Origin: Chloroflexota bacterium
GTDB taxonomy: Bacteria; Chloroflexota; Dehalococcoidia; Lucifugimonadales; UBA3495
DNA: 12,478 nucleotides
Direction of reading: 5' to 3'
Assembly: GCA_022561675.1 (NCBI GenBank)
Contig: JADFQT010000039.1
Coordinates: forward strand, 1-12,478
In this document: piece by piece, positions 1 through 6,130 of the stretch
Layout: the number at the start of each line of letters is the position of its first letter
Numbering within the stretch: position 1 is the first letter of the stretch
Program-made: the position numbers and the translations under genes
The notes under the pieces: model-generated
What the model was told of the DNA's origin: nothing
What the model saw: only the letters and a program-made list of their open reading frames with translations
Database searches by the model: none

Positions 1-65
1 CCCATAATCCTGAGCCAGGTGGCCAAACGCCCGACGTTTACATCGACAATGAATTTGGGCCGCAT
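1..65 (-). CDS. Mut7-C RNase-domain protein, N-terminal fragment (runs off left edge)
   Basis: Only the first 21 codons are inside the window. The start is ATG at 65-63, with an in-frame TAG two codons upstream, and the peptide begins MRPKFIVDVNVGRLATWLR. This matches the opening of Mut7-C (PIN-like fold) RNase-domain proteins, whose first strand carries a conserved Asp followed by (V/L)GxLAxWLR. Family knowledge: these are putative RNases, often with a C-terminal zinc ribbon. No convincing Shine-Dalgarno sequence is visible before the ATG. The N-terminal ubiquitin-like domain present in some relatives is absent, because the in-frame TAG blocks extension. The call rests on a short stretch and could be checked only with sequence beyond the window. 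Confidence 0.55.
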   Translation of the reverse strand, partial: MRPKFIVDVNVGRLATWLRIM

Positions 66-347
66 TGTCTAACACCATTTCGATAGGGAGACCGTGCGCT
101 CCGGCCATGCCCCGGACTTCCACGCGATTGTTGGGCAGATTTGATATAAGGATAGACTCAAAAATATGAAAGGGGAATTGCCTCAGGTCCGGCTCCCTGG
201 GGTGCAGGTGCAGACTGCTCCTGGCCTAGTGGGGCCTATGTTATACTTCCCAGCGCCGCCTCCTAGTACCGCATCCCAATCTCGAGGGAGACCTTGGGGA
301 TATGCTGCTGGCGGCGCCGCCAACAGTTGATCGGCGAGGTGACGGCG
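66..347. other. Divergent intergenic region
   Basis: This gap separates the minus-strand Mut7-C start from the plus-strand gene at 348. I see a possible plus-strand -10 (TATACT, 242-247) without a good -35, and no strong hairpin. Short open frames cross it on both strands, but none has a ribosome binding site or a recognisable product. Confidence 0.35.
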
Positions 348-767
348 ATGACCAATCAACCGGCTAAATGTCCGGCCTGCGGAAAGGAACTGGATCCTCA
401 CGGTTCCGACGCTGCCGATATGCCCGCCCTGCCCAATCCGAATCGGGGCGAGCCGGAAAGTTGGACGCCGCGAAATTGGGCGGAAGATAATTTGCGACGG
501 CATATTGGGCTGCTGGACCAGATTTCCGGCCAGCTGGACCAGCTAAGGACGTCGGTAGAGGCCGGCAGCGCCGGTAGCCCGGAGGTTTTGGCGGAGCTGG
601 AAGCCTGGCGGGACAGCCTCAAGCCTCGTCATGGACTTTGCATCGACGCTCATTGCGCCCCCTGCCGGGTGCATGAGGAGGCGATCAAGGAGCACGTTTT
701 GCTCTACGTCGACTGGAAGGTTCCGGGCACCATGGAAAAGTTGGAGCAAACCCGCCACCGCAACTGA
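348..767 (+). CDS. Small cysteine-motif (zinc-ribbon-like) protein of unknown function
   Basis: This 139-residue protein is not a family I can name. It opens with a knuckle-like CPACGK motif at residues 7-12. A Pro/Asn-rich linker follows, then a predicted helical middle (about 45-90, rich in Leu, Gln and Glu). A second cysteine cluster lies near the C-terminus, CIDAHCAPC, followed by a His in RVHEE. Together the cysteines could bind one or two zinc ions. The ATG at 348 was chosen because GAGGTGA (336-342) lies 5 nt upstream, an excellent Shine-Dalgarno match. The longer TTG-started frame from 294 has none. It is the only plus-strand gene in the window and is convergent with the molybdopterin gene. 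No membrane segment or signal peptide is seen. Confidence 0.7.
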   Translation: MTNQPAKCPACGKELDPHGSDAADMPALPNPNRGEPESWTPRNWAEDNLRRHIGLLDQISGQLDQLRTSVEAGSAGSPEVLAELEAWRDSLKPRHGLCIDAHCAPCRVHEEAIKEHVLLYVDWKVPGTMEKLEQTRHRN

Positions 768-831
768 CCCTCCCCAGAGGTAGGCGCTTCCCGGACTTCA
801 GGAGAGCGGAGAACCCCCCTTGCCGCATTTC

Positions 832-1566
832 CTACCAGATGTCTCCCACGTCTCCCCTATCGGGCAAACCTAACCGAGCCCAGTGTCCCTTACGCTGGTC
901 CGGGACCAGTTTTATGCGCCGCACCCACTTGGCCCACTGGTATCCATATTTGCCGGGGGCAACTAGGCGCAAGGGATAGCCGAATTTAGGGATTCTCTGG
1001 CCGTTGATGCCGTAGGCCAGAAACGCTTCCCGGTCCAGCAGCTCACTCAATTCCAGGGAGGAGTAGTACCCGTCGGCGCAGTGGAATACCGCCCGGCGCG
1101 CGTCGGGGCCAACGCCGGAGATGTCCAGTAGCGTTTGGAGCGACACCCCTTCCATTTTCGAGTTGTTCCGGAAGCCGCCGACGCAGTCTAGGCGCACCTC
1201 CCTGGTGACGGCGGGCAGCGATTGGAGTTGCTCCAGAGAGAGGCTCAGATCTTGTTCCACCTCGCCTTCTATTACCAGCCGGTAGTCTGCCACGGCTATT
1301 TCAGGAACTCCCCAAAAGGACAGGGTCCCCAGCTGATTCATGGCAGTCAGGGCATCCTGGGAATCTACCTTCAGCACCCTCTTGACCCAAAGGGTTAGCC
1401 GGATGGACCCGGCGGTAACCAGGCGGCGCAGGGGATAGGGCAGGACGCGCCAAGGGTAATAGAATACCCGAAGTGCCCAGCGGTTGCCCCCGACCCTGAC
1501 CAATGCTGTGCGGAAAATGTCCGGCACTGTATCATACCGTCCGCAGAGGTTGATAGGGGCATGCAT
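832..1566 (-). CDS. Molybdopterin-dependent oxidoreductase, sulfite oxidase/YedY fold
   Basis: The 244-residue protein carries an oxidoreductase molybdopterin-binding domain from about residue 85 to 230. The segment RLDCVGGFRNN supplies the single Cys expected to ligate molybdenum. The downstream motifs AVFHCADGYYSSLEL, INGQRIPKFGYPLRLV and APGKYGYQWAKWVRRI are typical of the compact bacterial/archaeal branch of the family. The N-terminal 80 residues are basic and aromatic but contain no Tat twin-Arg signal, lipobox or clear membrane helix, so a cytoplasmic location is likely. The substrate cannot be read from sequence. No cytochrome or heme subunit gene is adjacent. The ATG at 1566 lacks a ribosome binding site, and a TACAAT hexamer overlaps it, so translation may begin further in, for example at the GTG of residue 14. 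The gene stands alone between a convergent neighbour and a repeat. Confidence 0.82.
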   Translation of the reverse strand: MHAPINLCGRYDTVPDIFRTALVRVGGNRWALRVFYYPWRVLPYPLRRLVTAGSIRLTLWVKRVLKVDSQDALTAMNQLGTLSFWGVPEIAVADYRLVIEGEVEQDLSLSLEQLQSLPAVTREVRLDCVGGFRNNSKMEGVSLQTLLDISGVGPDARRAVFHCADGYYSSLELSELLDREAFLAYGINGQRIPKFGYPLRLVAPGKYGYQWAKWVRRIKLVPDQRKGHWARLGLPDRGDVGDIW

Positions 1567-1591
1567 TGTATCCGAAGACCCAGATCACCAT

Positions 1592-1671
1592 GTCATTTCC
1601 CGTAGCATTTCCGGGGAGCGCTTCGGCTCGGTTCATCACAAACCCCGCGACCGAGAAATCTTAGATTCCTC
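1592..1671. repeat. Dispersed intergenic repeat, family 1, copy A
   Basis: It shares GTCATTTC at its left end, GGGAGCGC internally and the 19-mer GAGAAATCTTAGATTCCTC (1653-1671) with copy B at 9662-9734. An internal CTCGGT/ACCGAG stem (1627-1632 with 1650-1655) makes it foldable. It lies between the starts and ends of minus-strand genes. Copy A lacks the right-hand inverted terminus seen in copy B and is probably degraded. Confidence 0.7.
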
Positions 1672-1693
1672 ATGCTAAGGACTATTTCGCGAG

Positions 1694-1733
1694 CATAAAA
1701 AGTAACATGCCCTTGTCGCCCCTTAATAAGGGC
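1694..1733 (-). terminator. Terminator-like hairpin downstream of the VOC gene
   Basis: On the minus strand GCCCTT (1733-1728) pairs with AAGGGC (1714-1709) across a 13-nt loop. The stem is followed after a few bases by a T-rich run TTACTTTTTATG. The hairpin lies about 55 bp beyond the stop codon of the VOC gene. The stem is short, so termination strength is uncertain. Confidence 0.5.
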
Positions 1734-1786
1734 AGAACCTGGGTTCTCACACCTCTACGATACTCCCTTCCTTGTCCCAGCCAGCG

Positions 1787-2275
1787 TTACTTGGCGGATG
1801 TTTTGGCCAGCAGGAGTTCTCTGGCGTCTCCCAACAACTCTTCATCGGTCCGGCTGAGGTCGATGGGTTCGCCGTGAGGCTGAGGCACCGGGTAGCCGGT
1901 CTTGTAGTAGAGCTCCACTCGATTGCCTTCCGGGTCAAAGAAATACATTCCGAAGGCGTTGCCGTGGCTTACTATTCTTTCAATCTTTACATTCTCCGCC
2001 AGTAAACGCTGCCGGTAGTCCCGCAGATCCTGGATGGTTGGTACTTTGAAGGAGATTTGCTGGATGAGGTTGGTGTCCTCCGAAGTTACCCGTCCCTTCA
2101 TCAGAACAAATTCGTGGTGCTCGGCGACGGGATCGGCGCTCATGAAACACATTCCCCGGCCCTCCAGATCCTCATCGGCCACGGTCAAGCCAATCACTCG
2201 AGTGTAGAAGTCGCGCTGCTTCATCAAGTCGTCGGTATAAATCCCTACGTGGCCCAATCCTGTTAGCTGTGGCAT
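1787..2275 (-). CDS. VOC (glyoxalase/extradiol dioxygenase fold) protein
   Basis: This 162-residue protein has the paired beta-alpha-beta-beta-beta modules of the vicinal oxygen chelate superfamily. The first module opens GHVGIYTDDLMKQRDFYTRV (His9 as potential metal ligand) and contains AEHHEFVLM. The second ends DPEGNRVELYY (Glu121). In most extradiol-dioxygenase-like members a His precedes the strand of the second module (HIAFxV), but here the equivalent segment is QQISFKV, so Gln73 replaces it. The resulting His/Gln/Glu set is unusual and leaves catalysis open. Start ATG 2275 has AGGAGGT about 9-10 nt upstream. Length is typical for a single two-module VOC protein. A TATAAT hexamer on the minus strand at 2417-2412 may be its -10, but no good -35 accompanies it. 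Confidence 0.85.
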   Translation of the reverse strand: MPQLTGLGHVGIYTDDLMKQRDFYTRVIGLTVADEDLEGRGMCFMSADPVAEHHEFVLMKGRVTSEDTNLIQQISFKVPTIQDLRDYRQRLLAENVKIERIVSHGNAFGMYFFDPEGNRVELYYKTGYPVPQPHGEPIDLSRTDEELLGDARELLLAKTSAK

Positions 2276-2470
2276 ACCAACTTACCTCCTAATGTCGTAC
2301 TTGGGCTGGCTTGTCTCCCATTTTACCACCAAAGGAAACGCTTAGTTCAGTCAATCGATATATTAGGGGGGTTTAAATAGCAGCTCTCTCTTCCTTGGCA
2401 AGGGGAGGGCCATTATAAAACAACCTGCTCAGACCTAACCTACTTAAACCTGCCCGGGCTAGCGTTGCCA

Positions 2471-3121
2471 TCAGGAACTGGGATCGGTACAGGCATCCTG
2501 AATCAAACTGACGAGCCGATCCAGATGGCCGCGGATAGCTTTGGAGGAGTCGACGACCCAGTGGGCGTCCGTGATCGGCTCTTGACCGGGCCGCAGCCGG
2601 GAGAAAACGTTCCAATCGGCGTCGGAGACTCCGTCCGTGCCGATACCTGCGGCCCGATCTTGCAGTCGCCGCCGGATCACCTTGAGGGGAGCGGTGAACA
2701 GAATTATGTGGGTCGGCGCTCCCCGGCGGCGGGCGAGGTCCAGTAAAGGCTGCCGGAATCCCTCCGTAAGGTTGGTTGCGTCAAAAACAACCCTCCAGCC
2801 CTGCCTTAGCAACTCCTCTATCACCCGGTGGCAGGCGGAGAAGACCCGCAGGTGTTCCTCTCTGGTGTATTCGGGCTCAGGAATCAGCGCCTTGCGCACT
2901 CGGTCACTCCCTACCACGACCAGGTGGAGGCGCCGTGCCAGCCGGCGGGCGAAGTGGGATTTGCCGGTTCCCGGCAGTCCGCTCAACACCACCAAGAAGG
3001 GTTTAGTGAAGGGTCGAGCGCCGGCGGGGATTTGTTCTCGGCGTAATTCTTGGTCGAGGGCGTGCCGAATCACTGCCACATCGGAGGCCAGCTGCGGGTC
3101 GGCATCCCTTTCGCGGTTCAT
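2471..3121 (-). CDS. P-loop ATPase / predicted kinase (AAA_33-like)
   Basis: The 216-residue protein has a clear Walker A, GLPGTGKS, at residues 48-55 after the strand PFLVVLS. SDRVRKAL (73-80) and VVFDATNL (112-118) follow, a layout shared by the polynucleotide-kinase/zeta-toxin-like predicted kinases often annotated AAA family ATPase or ATP-binding protein. RRRLQDR around 150-156 is a likely lid arginine region. The substrate is unknown: small molecule, nucleotide or RNA end are all possible. The N-terminal 40 residues are charged and helical. ATG 3121 lacks a Shine-Dalgarno sequence, so the exact start is uncertain. No antitoxin-like partner gene is adjacent, so a zeta-type toxin role is not supported by context. 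A gap of 195 bp with no recognisable gene separates it from the VOC gene. Confidence 0.8.
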   Translation of the reverse strand: MNRERDADPQLASDVAVIRHALDQELRREQIPAGARPFTKPFLVVLSGLPGTGKSHFARRLARRLHLVVVGSDRVRKALIPEPEYTREEHLRVFSACHRVIEELLRQGWRVVFDATNLTEGFRQPLLDLARRRGAPTHIILFTAPLKVIRRRLQDRAAGIGTDGVSDADWNVFSRLRPGQEPITDAHWVVDSSKAIRGHLDRLVSLIQDACTDPSS

Positions 3122-3124
3122 TTA

Positions 3125-3192
3125 ACGGCGGCTAAAAATAACAGGGGGCTCAGGGGCGGGTTGCCAGGGGCCTTCGATCAATTGAGCCCCCT
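3125..3192 (-). terminator. Terminator-like hairpin after proC-yggT
   Basis: Read on the minus strand, AGGGGGCTCA (3192-3183) pairs perfectly with TGAGCCCCCT (3152-3143). The 10-bp stem has a 30-nt loop and is followed by GTTATTTTTAG. It lies about 40 bp past the yggT stop and before the kinase gene. The loop is long, but the stem plus T-rich tail fits an intrinsic terminator. Confidence 0.6.
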
Positions 3193-3232
3193 CCTACGGT
3201 GGAGGTCCAAGAAATCGCGCCGGAGTCAAAAT

Positions 3233-3532
3233 CTAAACCAGCAGGCGTCTTAGAGCCCATTGGACCAGGTATATCAGTAATATGGCGGCCATGGGGCTGA
3301 AATCCAGTCGTTCGAAAATTGGGTGGATTTTGCGCGTCGGTTCCCGCAGCAGGTCTCGCAGAGGACCCAAAATCGGCTCCGTTATCGCGACCAGAAACAT
3401 GGTAATCCTGGTTACGATGGGATGAGGTTGGCTTCCCAGAGACTGCAGAATCAGCGTCAGGATGATTCGGGCCAGGATCGCCAGGCTCAAGAAAAACAGG
3501 AGCCTATTTATTATCTCGATGATTTGGATCAG
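3233..3532 (-). CDS. yggT: YggT family integral membrane protein, probable CTG start
   Basis: This short hydrophobic protein has two membrane segments: the N-terminal helix LLFFLSLAILARIILTLIL and the C-terminal SPMAAILLIYLVQWALRRLL. Between them lies the family hallmark around ITEPILGPLRDLL. The only conventional start (TTG 3490) would cut into the first helix and has no ribosome binding site. Immediately after the proC stop stands TAAGGAGGT, a near-perfect Shine-Dalgarno sequence, and the in-frame codon 6 nt beyond it is CTG (3532-3530). The frame is open from there with no ATG, GTG or TTG before 3490. CTG (or the next codon ATC) is therefore the likely start, giving 99 residues and a complete first helix. 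proC next to yggT is a widespread bacterial arrangement. YggT proteins are linked to envelope or osmotic functions but are poorly defined. Confidence 0.8.
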   Translation of the reverse strand: MIQIIEIINRLLFFLSLAILARIILTLILQSLGSQPHPIVTRITMFLVAITEPILGPLRDLLREPTRKIHPIFERLDFSPMAAILLIYLVQWALRRLLV

Positions 3533-3543
3533 TGGATACCTCC

Positions 3544-4347
3544 TTACTCATGCCCCAGCTTGATGGACTTCTGATATGCGGCGTTCACCGCCTCCACCAC
3601 GGTCGCCGGCACCCCGCCGCGCTCCAGGACCTGCAGGCCTTCGGCAGTGGTGCCGCCCGGCGAGACCACCATGTCCTTCAGTTCGGCCGGATGCTTGCCG
3701 GTTTCCATGACCAGCTTGGTGCTGCCGTAAACCGTCTGCAATGCCAGGGTACGGGCCATGTCTCGGGGCAGCCCGACGTAAACCCCGGCGTCGATCAGGG
3801 CCTCGATGAACAGGAAAACATAGGCTGGACCGCTGGCGCTCAAGGCGGTGGCCATATCCAGGTATTTCTCGTCGTCCACGTAGATCTCCTGACCTACGGT
3901 GGCCAAGATGGACTGGGTGAGGGCTCTCTGGGCCGGATCGACCTGCGGAGTGCAGGTCCACATGCTCATTCCATAGCCAATCTGAGCCGGCGTGTTGGGC
4001 ATGACCCGTATTATTGCCGAATGACCCAGTCCCTCCATCAGGGTGGACATCTTGGCGCCGGCGATTATGGAAAGGGCCGCCTGGTTGGGTTTCAACTGCT
4101 TCTTCAAACCCTGGGCAACCGCAGGCAGGTCCTGGGGCTTGATGGCCAGCAGGACCAGGTCCGCGCCAGCAACCGCCGCGTCGTTTTCCGCGTGGGTATC
4201 GACGCCGAATTTTTCCGCCAAGTATTCCCGGCGAAGCTTCACCGGCTCGCCAACACTGATCTCATCGGGCCGGGCCAGCTTGGCCGAGAGAACTCCGCCC
4301 ATCAGGGCCTCGGCCATGGTGCCGCCGCCGACGAAGGCAATTTTCAT
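3544..4347 (-). CDS. proC: Pyrroline-5-carboxylate reductase
   Basis: It catalyses the NAD(P)H-dependent last step of proline synthesis in the cytoplasm. The 267-residue product starts MKIAFVGGGTMAEAL, the Rossmann GxGxMA motif. It contains RVMPNTPAQIGYGMS and the C-terminal dimerisation signature with SASGPAYVFLFIEALIDAG and DMVVSPGGTTAEGL, as in canonical ProC; length is normal. An upstream in-frame ATG at 4485 would add 46 residues of unrelated sequence. I reject it because GGAGAAGG lies 5-9 nt before ATG 4347 and because a strong extended -10 (4411-4403) lies inside that extension. yggT follows 11 bp after the stop codon, so the two are probably co-transcribed. Confidence 0.95.
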   Translation of the reverse strand: MKIAFVGGGTMAEALMGGVLSAKLARPDEISVGEPVKLRREYLAEKFGVDTHAENDAAVAGADLVLLAIKPQDLPAVAQGLKKQLKPNQAALSIIAGAKMSTLMEGLGHSAIIRVMPNTPAQIGYGMSMWTCTPQVDPAQRALTQSILATVGQEIYVDDEKYLDMATALSASGPAYVFLFIEALIDAGVYVGLPRDMARTLALQTVYGSTKLVMETGKHPAELKDMVVSPGGTTAEGLQVLERGGVPATVVEAVNAAYQKSIKLGHE

Positions 4348-4402
4348 CAGGACCTTCTCCATCTGAGGATCGGGACCGGGATTATTAGCCGGGATCGTTG
4401 GA

Positions 4403-4411
4403 ATTATAACA
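4403..4411 (-). promoter_or_regulatory. Extended -10 promoter element of proC
   Basis: On the minus strand the sequence TGTTATAAT is a perfect extended -10 (TGnTATAAT). No good -35 is seen 17 bp upstream, as is usual for extended -10 promoters. Predicted transcription begins near 4396, leaving a leader of about 50 nt before ATG 4347. Confidence 0.6.
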
Positions 4412-4534
4412 CCGACCCGGCGTGCAGCAGGCTGGAGGGAATTTCTGGTTACCGCTGGAAATGTCCGCTGACAGGAAGAGGCCAATTGGGTTGTCTTGGA
4501 GGGGAGTCCAGGAGCCTTCGGGCTGAGGGGCTGT

Positions 4535-4563
4535 GAAAAGCTCCTCCCCTTAAGAAGGGGAGG
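4535..4563 (-). terminator. Hairpin terminator / palindromic repeat between pdxA-like gene and proC
   Basis: On the minus strand CCTCCCCTT pairs perfectly with AAGGGGAGG through a 3-nt loop (arms 4563-4555 and 4551-4543). AGCTTTTCAC follows, giving a compact intrinsic terminator about 100 bp after the PdxA-family stop. Otherwise the 312-bp gap between the two genes (4348-4659) holds only the proC promoter. Confidence 0.6.
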
Positions 4564-4659
4564 CTGGGAGGGGTTATCTCACCGCTCCAATAGAAAAGCC
4601 AAGGTGGGATCTACATACACCACCATACCAGCCCCGGCGCGCTTCAACTAGGCATTAGT

Positions 4660-5676
4660 TTAGAAATCGGAAAGTCCTCTTCCCTTGGCCAGCGCCACCG
4701 CCAAGCGGATGGATTCCAGCATGCTGGTTTGGTCGGCCACCCCTTTGCCGGCGATGTCGAAGGCCGTGCCGTGGTCCACCGAGGTTCGAACGAAGGGTAG
4801 CCCCAGATTGGCAGTGATGCTCTCTTCAAAGCCGTACACCTTGACTGGGATATGACCCTGGTCGTGGAACATGGCTAATACCACGTCGTACCGGCCGTTG
4901 ATGGCCTGGTGGAAGATGACGTCGGCGGGGACCGGACCCACCGCGCCGATGCCCAGGCTTTGGGCCGCTGCCACGGCGGGGGCAATCTCCTCCGCCTCCT
5001 CGTTGCCCAGCAGGCCGCCGTCGCTGCCGTGGGGGTTGAGCGCCGCCACGCCAATGCGCGGATTGGCGTAACCCCACTGGACGAAGCTGTCGTGGGTCAG
5101 CTGCAGGTAGCTGAGAATTCGGTCCTGCTTGACATAATCGCAGGCCACCCGCAGGGAGCGATGGGTGGTCAGGTGGACCACCCGCAGGTTCTTGGCCAGC
5201 AGCATGGTGCCCACGGTTTCGGCGCCGGACAGCTCCTGGAGCAGCTCCATGTGGCCGATGGCCTGGTATCCGGCCAGGCTGGCCGCCTCCTTGTTCAGCG
5301 GCGCGGTGGCCAGTCCATCGACGGTACCGGCCAGGGCCAGCTCGCCGGCCTTGGTGACCCACTCCATGGCGGCTTTGCCGCAGGGAATGCTGATTTGGCC
5401 GACAGTGATGTCCTCGGGGTTGAGGTTGTGGATGTCCACCACGTCCACCACCCCGGGGTCTGCGCCCGCCGCGGACGGGTCGTCGGTTTCTTTGATCTTC
5501 AGTGGCAGTCCGGTCAGCTCAACCGCCCGCTGCATGGCGAAGATGTTGCCCACCACCAGGGGGCGGCAGGAGGCGTACACCTGGGGGTCGGCCAGGGCCT
5601 TGACCACCACCTCCGGGCCGATGCCGCAGGGGTCTCCCATGGTGATGGCGATGGCCGGTTTTGAGTTATCTGGCAT
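4660..5676 (-). CDS. PdxA family dehydrogenase, PdxA2-like (4-phospho-D-threonate/erythronate type)
   Basis: The 338-residue protein starts with ITMGDPCGIGPEV, the family's N-terminal signature, and aligns over its whole length. The three metal-binding histidines expected from E. coli PdxA (166, 211, 266) are present as His172 (TTHRS), His216 (LNPHGSDGG) and His271 (HDQGHIPVK). The segment HDQGHIPVK, in place of the HDQGLPVLK style of true vitamin B6 enzymes, points to the PdxA2 branch. That branch oxidises 4-phospho-D-threonate or 4-phospho-D-erythronate in sugar-acid catabolism. No DUF1537 kinase or pdxJ gene is next to it, so the substrate stays open. ATG 5676 has AGGAGG 9 nt upstream. An extended -10 TGCTACAAT precedes it, and it appears to be transcribed alone. 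Confidence 0.88.
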   Translation of the reverse strand: MPDNSKPAIAITMGDPCGIGPEVVVKALADPQVYASCRPLVVGNIFAMQRAVELTGLPLKIKETDDPSAAGADPGVVDVVDIHNLNPEDITVGQISIPCGKAAMEWVTKAGELALAGTVDGLATAPLNKEAASLAGYQAIGHMELLQELSGAETVGTMLLAKNLRVVHLTTHRSLRVACDYVKQDRILSYLQLTHDSFVQWGYANPRIGVAALNPHGSDGGLLGNEEAEEIAPAVAAAQSLGIGAVGPVPADVIFHQAINGRYDVVLAMFHDQGHIPVKVYGFEESITANLGLPFVRTSVDHGTAFDIAGKGVADQTSMLESIRLAVALAKGRGLSDF

Positions 5677-5715
5677 GATGCGTGCCTCCTGGTTAGCAGT
5701 GGGGCGATGAGCCGG

Positions 5716-5724
5716 ATTGTAGCA
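5716..5724 (-). promoter_or_regulatory. Extended -10 promoter element of the PdxA-family gene
   Basis: The minus strand reads TGCTACAAT at 5724-5716. It is identical to the element before the antitoxin-like gene at 6037-6029. The predicted start near 5709 leaves a leader of roughly 33 nt before ATG 5676. No convincing -35 is visible. Confidence 0.5.
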
Positions 5725-5757
5725 CGGAGGTGAGGGGGCTACTGTTGGGCAGCAGCT

Positions 5758-6000
5758 TTATCCACGCCACGAACTCCGCTCCTGGTCAACGTATTCTTGG
5801 GCGTCGATACCATGCCAAATCTCTTTGCCGAGTCCTTTGAGCTCCAACACGCTATAACTTGGTTCCCCAGTGGAGAAGTCTTCCAATTTCTGGGGATTGC
5901 CCGCCTTTCGGCGTGCCAATAGGAAGGCGGCGAAGGTTTCCACCTCAGCTTGCTCGGCCGGGGTAAGGCTTTCCAGCAGCTTGGATAAGCCAGCTTTCAT
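5758..6000 (-). CDS. VapB-like / DUF2281-like antitoxin, without visible toxin
   Basis: This 80-residue protein begins MKAGLSKLLESLTPAEQAEV, followed by a helix ETFAAFLLARRK. It ends with SYSVLELKGLGKEIWHGIDA and QEYVDQERSSW. This layout is typical of small antitoxins of the VapB/DUF2281 type: an N-terminal helical segment with the LxxLxPxEQxEV(x)xFxxFL pattern, then a C-terminal tail (LELxGLGKEiWxgiDAqeYVxxER) that would wrap a PIN toxin. The start at 6000 was preferred over an in-frame ATG at 6096 because an extended -10 (6037-6029) lies between them. The normal position of a vapC toxin, just downstream and overlapping the stop, holds only 81 bp before the next gene. The antitoxin is therefore orphan here, or it acts on a toxin elsewhere. 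Confidence 0.68.
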   Translation of the reverse strand: MKAGLSKLLESLTPAEQAEVETFAAFLLARRKAGNPQKLEDFSTGEPSYSVLELKGLGKEIWHGIDAQEYVDQERSSWRG

Positions 6001-6028
6001 GACCAGACCATCCCGTAGTTCTGTTTCG

Positions 6029-6037
6029 ATTGTAGCA
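6029..6037 (-). promoter_or_regulatory. Extended -10 promoter of the antitoxin-like gene
   Basis: The minus strand reads TGCTACAAT. Predicted transcription begins around 6022, about 22 nt before ATG 6000, which supports the shorter start of that gene. Confidence 0.5.
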
Positions 6038-6052
6038 CAGGCGCTATGCCAG

Positions 6053-6082
6053 GAAAGGAAAGCCCCCGGTGTTAGCCGGGGG
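6053..6082 (-). terminator. Intrinsic terminator after the GIY-YIG/zinc-ribbon pair
   Basis: On the minus strand CCCCCGG (6082-6076) pairs with CCGGGGG (6069-6063) around a 6-nt loop, followed by CTTTCCTTTCC. It lies about 50 bp beyond the stop of the zinc-ribbon gene and just upstream of the antitoxin-like promoter, insulating the two units. Confidence 0.65.
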
Positions 6083-6130
6083 TTGTTGAGGCGCATGCTG
6101 GCAACCCAGCTTGCTATTGGGGTAAAACGG

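Noticed and set aside
166..330. 54-codon plus-strand frame rich in Gly and Pro
   Set aside because: There is no ribosome binding site and no recognisable motif. It ends just before the real start at 348.
2373..2615. 80-codon minus-strand frame overlapping the 3' end of the kinase gene
   Set aside because: It lies mostly inside the kinase gene in another frame, has low-complexity translation and no motif.
4348..4485. N-terminal extension of proC to an upstream ATG
   Set aside because: The extra 46 residues are unlike ProC, and the extended -10 promoter with the ribosome binding site places the start at 4347.
3532..4536. Long plus-strand open frame (334 codons) opposite proC
   Set aside because: It is antisense to a certain gene, its translation has no recognisable motifs and its composition is typical of the complement of a GC-rich coding region.
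4579..4647. Possible 22-residue peptide (TTG start) just after the PdxA-family stop, containing YVDPTLAFLLER
   Set aside because: The hydrophobic pattern looks peptide-like, but there is no clear ribosome binding site, and it is too short to support without conservation data.
4909..5664. Plus-strand open frame of 251 codons opposite the PdxA-family gene
   Set aside because: It is an antisense shadow. The minus-strand product has all catalytic motifs and a proper ribosome binding site.
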